A DNA stretch of 48,719 nt. It comes from Hyphomicrobiales bacterium. Lineage in GTDB: Bacteria > Pseudomonadota > Alphaproteobacteria > Rhizobiales > Rhizobiaceae. The stretch lies in assembly GCA_900471525.1 (NCBI GenBank), contig UCEZ01000043.1, positions 12,273-60,991 on the forward strand. The letters are read 5' to 3'. Positions 44,801 to 48,719 of this stretch are shown here, one piece after another; position 1 is the stretch's first letter, and every line of letters starts with the position of its first letter. Below the pieces are notes generated by a model, which was given only the letters and a program-made list of their open reading frames with translations, made no database searches and was not told the DNA's origin. The position numbers and the translations under genes are program-made.

Positions 44801-45311
44801 CCGCCGTACTGTGCTTGCCGAAATCGAGGAACGCGCCACCAGTTATTTGCGGCTGCGCCTCGGTATCCTTGCCGGCGAAACAGCACTCAGGCTCTATCGC
44901 GAGCGCCATCGTAGCGCGATGATGCAACGGGCGTCGAGTGCCTTCAGCGCCATCAGCGGCGGCGATTACGTGGGGCTGACGACGCAGGCGGAGAAGGGCG
45001 AGGAGTTCCTGATCGCCAATGCCGCCGGCGGCGGATCGAAGTTGGCGCGGGATCTTTCCAAGGGCACGCGCTTCCAGCTGTATCTGGCGCTGCGCATGGC
45101 CGGGTATCACGAGATCGCCGCCACGCGCGAATCCTTGCCCTTCGTTGCCGACGACATCATGGAAACCTTCGATGACGGCCGCGCCGAGCACGCTTTCTCC
45201 CTGATGGCCGATATGGCCGGGGTTGGACAGGTGATCTACCTCACCCATCATCAGCATCTGTGTGACATCGCCCGAAAGGCATGCCCGGACGTGACGATCC
45301 ATTCGCTGTGA
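41841..45311 (+). CDS. SbcC/Rad50-like ATPase (YhaN-like)
   Basis: An 1156-residue SMC-like ATPase. Walker A is GPNEAGKST (36-44); a long coiled coil runs from about residue 190 to 1020; the C-terminal lobe has the signature-like LSKGTRFQLYLALRMAGY and the Walker B ADDIMETFDD near 1104, then the His switch in YLTHHQHL. No CxxC zinc hook is visible in the middle, which distinguishes YhaN-like proteins from Rad50/SbcC. It should dimerise, bind DNA and control the partner nuclease encoded just upstream. Confidence 0.93.
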   Translation: MRLNRLDLVRYGKFTGRSLDFGEARAGSPDFHLVYGPNEAGKSTLFSGFLDLLFGIDNRSGYGFLHPYETMRVGGVIETGGKAHAVARIKRKQNSLLGPDDQAVPDNLFSAALGSIDRATYQMMFSLDDDSIEKGGESILKSEGELGALLFSASSGLPDSSAILSGLKAQADAFYKPQGRKHRLAELKTELDALKDEKSKIDVNAREFAALRKARDAAAERHEAAVKARAELRVSLDHARDRIEGLPLLARLRGLRAELAEFGDIPEPPSAWHTMLPQLQREEADIGARLEQLENDIDRRVAEIAAIERDDAVLALAVDIHDLERSGLEARHRTAASDMPNRLDESGKIGAGIAVCLARLERADAADPAALVLPAAVTGRIQELAQKHSALNERLVTAARERQLAVDANNEAITAHTALMQSDLGAGDPSHLADVLQTLRQNDCLLRQQAANRQIAALEDLLADKLAALAPSLLDAENLAALVIPEDADIAEWTARRTELTEQVKRLDERIAEETAVTAAEEARLGELTRTGGFAGDDAALTLRQERDLAWQAHTERLDGETARAFETALWKDDEATALRLARAQDLAQARGLSLSIAERNGRLSAFRQHHQAVHAAITNLRAEISAAAGRCGLPEDMKLNQLVAWLARRAAALEVRDQLRAAQQDLRLAMADTQTALARLTRAFKQCGLKEDVPDRLEDAIAFAERTMNTLQSAHHARVAAAEIVDRTQAALRTRDAAWVSADAEMSDWNAQWHETASMTWLSENGKAWSAQEIAPVLAVLQDLDKLIQRKADLDHRIDGMRRDQVAFAAAVKMLAERLSLPVSDESLAAFQSIRERLADAEQQETLFRRLSDENDARISEQRVLTESRERHDAQTRGMLDLFDCATLAEVGVHLEAAKARGRLREHIAEAEADLATRLRVGRADEAEMILSSVDKDGLQLETAELQSRWEQCDRDASELHAERRDAEKSLAAIGGGDAAAHIDERRRTVLAEIEERATSYLRLRLGILAGETALRLYRERHRSAMMQRASSAFSAISGGDYVGLTTQAEKGEEFLIANAAGGGSKLARDLSKGTRFQLYLALRMAGYHEIAATRESLPFVADDIMETFDDGRAEHAFSLMADMAGVGQVIYLTHHQHLCDIARKACPDVTIHSL

Positions 45312-45463
45312 TTCACGGGTAACGGGACACGGCTGTGTGTATTCGGCAGCAGAATCAGCTGGTGGTCTGCATCGCGCAAGACATCGGGCCGGAACGCGCT
45401 ATGTTATGTCCTTCAATGCCGTCCGCCGCGCGCGCGGAAGGCCTTTACCCAAGGAGTATCGCC

Positions 45464-45862
45464 ATGGAGATCAAGCCCTGTGGATCGCGTCCGTCGGTTC
45501 GACCGTCAGCAGAGTATTTCACCGGTAGCGTCCGACTGGACCCGATCCTGGACGCACCGGAGCCGGCCCGCGTTCGCAGCGCATCCGTCACCTTTGAGCC
45601 GGGCGCGCGCACGGCCTGGCATACGCATCCACTCGGCCAGACCCTGATCGTCATCGCGGGCAGCGGGCTTGCCCAGAGCTGGGGCGAGCCGATCCGCGAG
45701 ATCAGGGCAGGGTATACCGTATGGTTTCCGCCGGGCGAAAAACACTGGCACGGTGCTACGGCCACCACCGCCATGACCCATATCGCCATCCAGGAAGCCC
45801 TCGACGGAAAAGTGGTGGACTGGATGGAGCTTGTGAGCGACGAGCAATATCAAGGGAAATAG
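45464..45862 (+). CDS. Cupin domain protein (mandelonitrile lyase/quercetinase-like)
   Basis: A 132-residue single cupin with the complete metal set: [21 protein letters not shown] supplies two His and a Gln in the first motif and [19 protein letters not shown] supplies His in the second. This group includes manganese-dependent hydroxynitrile lyases and other small enzymes; function unassigned here. AAGGAG eight bases before the ATG at 45464 fixes the start over the longer frame from 45335. Confidence 0.9.
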   Translation: MEIKPCGSRPSVRPSAEYFTGSVRLDPILDAPEPARVRSASVTFEPGARTAWHTHPLGQTLIVIAGSGLAQSWGEPIREIRAGYTVWFPPGEKHWHGATATTAMTHIAIQEALDGKVVDWMELVSDEQYQGK

Positions 45863-46018
45863 GAAATTCGGCGGCGGGGGGAATCAGCATGAGGCGAGAA
45901 GAACGTTTCCTGCCGCTTTCTCGTTGCAATGGGCTGCTGAACGCAGCTATCTGAAGACGAAGGTTTTAGGGTCTCAAACGGTTTTGTGCGGGAGACTGCC
46001 GCTTAAGGGTTTTCGCCG

Positions 46019-46393
46019 ATGTACAATTTTCATGTTGGACAAAAGGTCGTCTGCATCGACGACAAGTTCAAGAATGTCTCGATCGATCAGGGCATCCGCA
46101 AGGGCCAGATCTACACGATCCGTTGGGTCGGCCCCTACAAGCACTACATCGACGGCGAGTTCATCGGCGTGAAGCTGGCGGAAATCCACCGGGGGGATGA
46201 CGACGGTCCGGAAGGCTACGGCGCAGCCGACATGCCGTACCGGGCAACGCGCTTTCGCCCGCTGCTCAAAGACAGGCTTTCGGCGTTGAAAAACCTGCTG
46301 GCACCGACACCGAAGGGCGAAAAGCCCTATATGCCGGAGGCACCGGAAGAGCCGAAACGCAAGGCGCCGGTGCGCAAGAAGGAAGAAGTCTAG
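46019..46393 (+). CDS. Hypothetical protein with N-terminal beta domain
   Basis: A 124-residue soluble protein. The first 70 residues look like a small beta barrel (FHVGQKVVCIDDKF, IRKGQIYTIRWVGPY, IGVKLAEI), then YRATRFRPLL, and a Pro/Lys/Glu-rich disordered tail. The FHVGQKVVCID...IYTI pattern occurs in short conserved proteins of Rhizobiales and in some phages; I do not know its role. Codon use is like its neighbours. Confidence 0.75.
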   Translation: MYNFHVGQKVVCIDDKFKNVSIDQGIRKGQIYTIRWVGPYKHYIDGEFIGVKLAEIHRGDDDGPEGYGAADMPYRATRFRPLLKDRLSALKNLLAPTPKGEKPYMPEAPEEPKRKAPVRKKEEV

Positions 46394-46453
46394 GCCTCGG
46401 GCGCCGAGAATCGCATCTGCCGACAAGGCGTGATGATTCTCGCGTCGCCCTCG

Positions 46454-46711
46454 TCAGTTCGGATCGACGATCTGCTCCCGGCGTACCAGCCTCAGCGACC
46501 GGTCCGGCTGGATGATATAGGTTTCCTCGGCTGGGTGACCGTATTCGTCGTCCAACCGATGATGAAGCACGCTGCCGGCGGGTGCCTTGGTCAGCTTGGT
46601 CGCCGGCTGGCCACCATAGGTAATGCTGCCGGGTATCGGCTCGATTTCCGGAATGGCGGTACAGGCGGCGAGACCTGCGGCAAGCCCTGCTGCCAGAATT
46701 GCTTTCCTCAT
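46454..46711 (-). CDS. Small lipoprotein
   Basis: An 85-residue protein with a lipoprotein signal: MRKAILAAGLAAGLAACTAI, lipobox LAAC, Cys at residue 17. The mature part ITYGGQPATKLTKAPAGSV and HRLDDEYGHPAEETYIIQPD is polar. No family recognised; probably attached to the inner face of the outer membrane. Confidence 0.75.
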   Translation of the reverse strand: MRKAILAAGLAAGLAACTAIPEIEPIPGSITYGGQPATKLTKAPAGSVLHHRLDDEYGHPAEETYIIQPDRSLRLVRREQIVDPN

Positions 46712-46886
46712 GTCACACTTCCTCTTTCACCGCCTCTATCGCCAACGAGATAGAGCGCCATCGGCGCGCATTTTCGTCTGCAAACACATGGCAACGTCGC
46801 GCCCGCATGGCAAGAGGCTTCACTCTTGCCGTTTAAGAACGCGCAAAAATGATGAACGATTGGCATGAAAAATACGGTGGGAAAAA

Positions 46887-46962
46887 TGGTGGGCGATGAG
46901 AGACTCGAACTCCCGACATCCTCGGTGTAAACGAGGCGCTCTACCAACTGAGCTAATCGCCC
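46887..46962 (-). tRNA. tRNA-Val (anticodon TAC)
   Basis: On the minus strand 76 bases fold as a tRNA: acceptor GGGCGAT / ATCGCCC, D arm TAGCTCAGTTGGTAGAGC, anticodon stem CCTCG / CGAGG with loop TTTACAC (anticodon TAC), T arm CGGGA GTTCGAG TCTCT-type, discriminator A and CCA encoded. Confidence 0.97.
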
Positions 46963-47002
46963 TTCGCGAAGCAGAAGCAATGTCCGCCGCGTCGGTGGCC
47001 GT

Positions 47003-47031
47003 GATCTATGCGTATCGGCGAAAAACCGCAA
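47003..47031 (-). promoter_or_regulatory. Likely promoter of tRNA-Val
   Basis: Minus-strand TTGCGG (47031-47026) and TAGATC (47008-47003) are 17 bases apart, about 40 bases before the tRNA. Confidence 0.4.
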
Positions 47032-47061
47032 GAGTGTAGCGAGAGATTTTTTGATTTTTTT

Positions 47062-47271
47062 TCAAGGCCGCACGGTCTCCAGTGGTCGCGCTGTAAATCG
47101 AGTGTGGAAAACCGGCGAGCCAGGCATGTCGAAAAACATCAGGCCGATTGCCAAGGCGTGATGGGCGTAGAAGCCCTTCTTCTGGATATCGCGTATTTCC
47201 ATTGTGTTTTTGGGCGCCTGTGGAAACAATTCGACGGCTGTCACGGTTTTGTCTCCAAAGCTGCTTGACAC
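47062..47271 (-). CDS. Possible small protein (weak call)
   Basis: A 69-residue frame from a GTG at 47271. The C-terminal part (KKGFYAHHALAIGLMFFDMP) has ordered hydrophobic content and high-GC third positions, but there is no ribosome binding site and it overlaps the tRNA-Asp promoter at its start. It may be a decayed gene. Confidence 0.3.
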   Translation of the reverse strand: MSSSFGDKTVTAVELFPQAPKNTMEIRDIQKKGFYAHHALAIGLMFFDMPGSPVFHTRFTARPLETVRP

Positions 47272-47293
47272 TAAAAGACGAACCCCGTAGTTA
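47265..47293 (+). promoter_or_regulatory. Promoter of the tRNA-Asp pair
   Basis: A perfect -35 TTGACA (47265-47270), 17-base spacer and -10 TAGTTA (47288-47293). Transcription would start near 47300, about 64 bases before the first tRNA-Asp. Confidence 0.75.
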
Positions 47294-47363
47294 GCCGCTC
47301 ATCGAAGCGGCTAGTCCGGTTCGGGCGGATGTCAAAGCATCCGGATCACTTGAAATGAAATGC

Positions 47364-47440
47364 GCGGGTGTAGCTCAGTTGGTTAGAGTGCCGGCCTGTC
47401 ACGCCGGAGGTCGCGGGTTCGAGCCCCGTCACTCGCGCCA
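47364..47440 (+). tRNA. tRNA-Asp (anticodon GTC), copy 1
   Basis: 77 bases: acceptor GCGGGTG / CACTCGC, D arm with AGCTCAGTTGGTTAGAGT, anticodon stem CCGGC / GCCGG around CTGTCAC (anticodon GTC), T arm CGGG TTCGAGC CCCG-type, encoded CCA. Confidence 0.97.
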
Positions 47441-47490
47441 TTTCAAGATAAGCAGATTGCTTGGATCCGGGGTTTTTTTAGTCCAAATGC

Positions 47491-47567
47491 GCGGGTGTAG
47501 CTCAGTCGGTTAGAGTGCCGGCCTGTCACGCCGGAGGTCGCGGGTTCGAGCCCCGTCACTCGCGCCA
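47491..47567 (+). tRNA. tRNA-Asp (anticodon GTC), copy 2
   Basis: Identical to the first copy except for one base in the D loop (CAGTCGG instead of CAGTTGG). The copies are 50 bases apart and should be cut from one precursor. Confidence 0.97.
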
Positions 47568-47630
47568 TTTTCTACAACGATTGTAGAGAGTTGCAAAACT
47601 CCCCTCCAAAGAAAAATCGCGGAAAAGTGT

Positions 47631-47676
47631 GATGCCGGACCGGCTGTTCCGGCTAGTGGTCCGGCATCTGTTTTTT
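47631..47676 (+). terminator. Intrinsic terminator of the tRNA-Asp transcript
   Basis: An 11-base-pair stem GATGCCGGACC / GGTCCGGCATC encloses an inner hairpin (CCGG...CCGG-like) and is followed by TG and six Ts. Confidence 0.9.
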
Positions 47677-48367
47677 CCAAAGTGGTGCGGTCAGCGCCAC
47701 GAACCGCCGTCTGGATCGGCGTCGCCTTCATCCTTTTCGATTGCCCGACAGAGTTGCCAGCTTGGCAGATGGCTGCTTCCCAACGCTCTTGCGTATCCAA
47801 GCGCCAACCGCATTCGATACCCATCCCTATGATGCTGAGACAGGATGAGCGATCTGGCATCAACCGGAGAGATCGCGCCACATCCAGTATGCGGGCGAAG
47901 GGCTAATCAAGCCTCGCTTCCTGACCGGAGCGGCTGGCAGATCGGCGTCTTGTTACGTGATTCGTTACCTTGCAACGCACTCGGAATCTCGCTGAGGTAG
48001 CTGCGAAGAGCGTTACGGATCTGCTCTAGTTGTAAGAAATTAATTTTCAAAAAAAAAATTTGGGACACGTCCGGTTTTCGGCTGCGAAGACGGATCAGGC
48101 AGGCCTTCGATTTATTTTAGAAGATTTTTCAGTGCGGTAGTCGTACTTCAGGTTGTGGAATTCGTCAGCGTTTAGAAAATTTGTAAAAAATTTATTTCGA
48201 ATTGAACGCTCTGAATTTGTCAAATGTTTCAGTATGAAGCGTCATAGTTTGGCAATGTGTGGCAATACTAAGGCACGAAAATGGCAGCCTGCCCAAATAT
48301 AATTCAGACGTTTTGCTGCATTGCACATCTTTCAACCCCGTATTAGTCCTCTTTCCCATAGGTCTGT
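47677..48367. other. AT-rich gene-poor region after the tRNA-Asp pair
   Basis: About 690 bases with no convincing gene. The first 230 bases still look like ordinary genomic GC; from about 48010 there are runs of A and T (for example nine As near 48049) and no long frame with plausible codon use. A minus-strand frame at 47510-47881 runs across the terminator and a tRNA and is not credible. Confidence 0.5.
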
Positions 48368-48414
48368 TCATCCAAAAGAGGTAGACAGGGCTATGGCTCA
48401 TCCAAAAGAGGTAG
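48368..48414 (+). repeat. 17-bp direct repeat pair, 30-bp period
   Basis: The sequence TCATCCAAAAGAGGTAG occurs at 48368-48384 and again at 48398-48414, with short weaker similarity on either side. Two identical copies at a fixed 30-base spacing look like protein-binding iterons or the end repeats of an IS21-like element. Confidence 0.7.
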
Positions 48415-48486
48415 CCGGGCAGTAGGACATTCTTGAAACGGGGTTCAAGGGTTGAGGAGAAAGGCAATAGCACAGTGGCACGAACA

Positions 48487-48717
48487 TTACTGAATGCAAC
48501 CGATAGTGGTTTCCTGGCGAACGATTACCTGGAGGTCAATCCTCTTGGCATCATCGATCAGGACAAGGCGAGCGAGTCTCATGAGGCAACGGTTCGATCC
48601 AAAGGCACGCTGAACAGCACCTTCGACACGGCCGATCACGATTTTCATATCATGGAAGGGTTTGGCGCACGCGACGTTCGCCACGAGGACCGGGTATCCG
48701 ACGACAGGCTCGTCAAG
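48487..48717 (-). CDS. Partial, unidentified open frame at window edge
   Basis: A minus-strand frame open from the right edge to a stop at 48487 gives 76 residues, including VVGYPVLVANVACAKPF, MKIVIGRVEGAVQRAFG and LARLVLIDDAKRIDLQVIV. Its third positions are richer in G/C than those of an opposite-strand frame (GTG near 48475 to the edge, with GAGGAG upstream) that is open over the same bases. I cannot decide which strand is coding and recognise neither product. Confidence 0.3.
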   Translation of the reverse strand, partial: LDEPVVGYPVLVANVACAKPFHDMKIVIGRVEGAVQRAFGSNRCLMRLARLVLIDDAKRIDLQVIVRQETTIGCIQ

Positions 48718-48719
48718 CT

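Noticed and set aside
47510..47881. 123-residue minus-strand frame
   Set aside because: It runs across tRNA-Asp copy 2 and the tRNA terminator; shadow.
48368..48414. CRISPR array
   Set aside because: Only two repeats with a 13-base spacer; too few and too short.

Overview
The window is a stretch of chromosome from an alphaproteobacterium of the Rhizobiaceae (Agrobacterium / Rhizobium / Neorhizobium type). The evidence is high-GC coding sequence, a DUF982 protein, the pair rplM-rpsI, Lrp-type regulator divergent from phhA, the run clpP-clpX-lon-hupB, a Cox15-type heme A synthase, DUF2842, and an exopolysaccharide locus that matches by content the unipolar polysaccharide (upp) / glucomannan (gms) adhesin locus of Agrobacterium and Rhizobium. 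The genus assignment is inference from gene content; no rRNA gene is present.

Layout. Positions 1-3.7 kb hold small, mostly uncharacterised genes, tRNA-Pro(GGG) and a nuclease-fold protein with a degenerate active site. Positions 3.7-13.3 kb are a Wzx/Wzy-type surface polysaccharide locus: minus strand wza-like lipoprotein, GT4, initiating phosphoglycosyltransferase (uppE-like), polymerase/ligase, GT4; plus strand a Wzz/Wzc-type co-polymerase whose cytoplasmic kinase-like domain has lost its P-loop; then a CelD-like acyltransferase. Positions 13.5-19.5 kb are housekeeping metabolism: phosphoesterase, DUF2842, ctaA, TauE/SafE permease, argC, speB, phhA. Positions 19.6-21.1 kb have an Lrp regulator and rplM-rpsI with a clear promoter and terminator. 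Positions 21.3-31.5 kb are a mosaic of single metabolic genes (thioesterase, ECHDC3-like protein, O-acetylhomoserine sulfhydrylase, cupin, class III cyclase with a cysteine-pair N-terminus, cytochrome P450, an EEP/phospholipase D pair) with a compact higBA toxin-antitoxin module.

Positions 31.7-37.5 kb form the proteolysis block clpP, clpX, lon, followed by hupB; each of the last three ends in a good intrinsic terminator and lon has a long structured leader. Positions 37.6-39.8 kb encode a large secreted beta-propeller/phytase-like protein. A MarR regulator is divergent from a translationally coupled SbcD/SbcC-like (YhaO/YhaN-like) nuclease-ATPase pair at 40.6-45.3 kb. The last part carries a cupin, two small proteins, tRNA-Val(TAC), and twin tRNA-Asp(GTC) genes with a consensus promoter and strong terminator. 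Beyond these, 47.7-48.5 kb is AT-rich, gene-poor and holds a 17-bp direct repeat, which suggests acquired or decayed DNA.

No CRISPR array, complete insertion sequence, integrase or rRNA is visible. The most interesting items are the pseudokinase-type co-polymerase in the adhesin locus, the apparently leaderless higB with its operator embedded between -35 and -10, the lon leader, and the paired inverted repeats between phhA and lrp.
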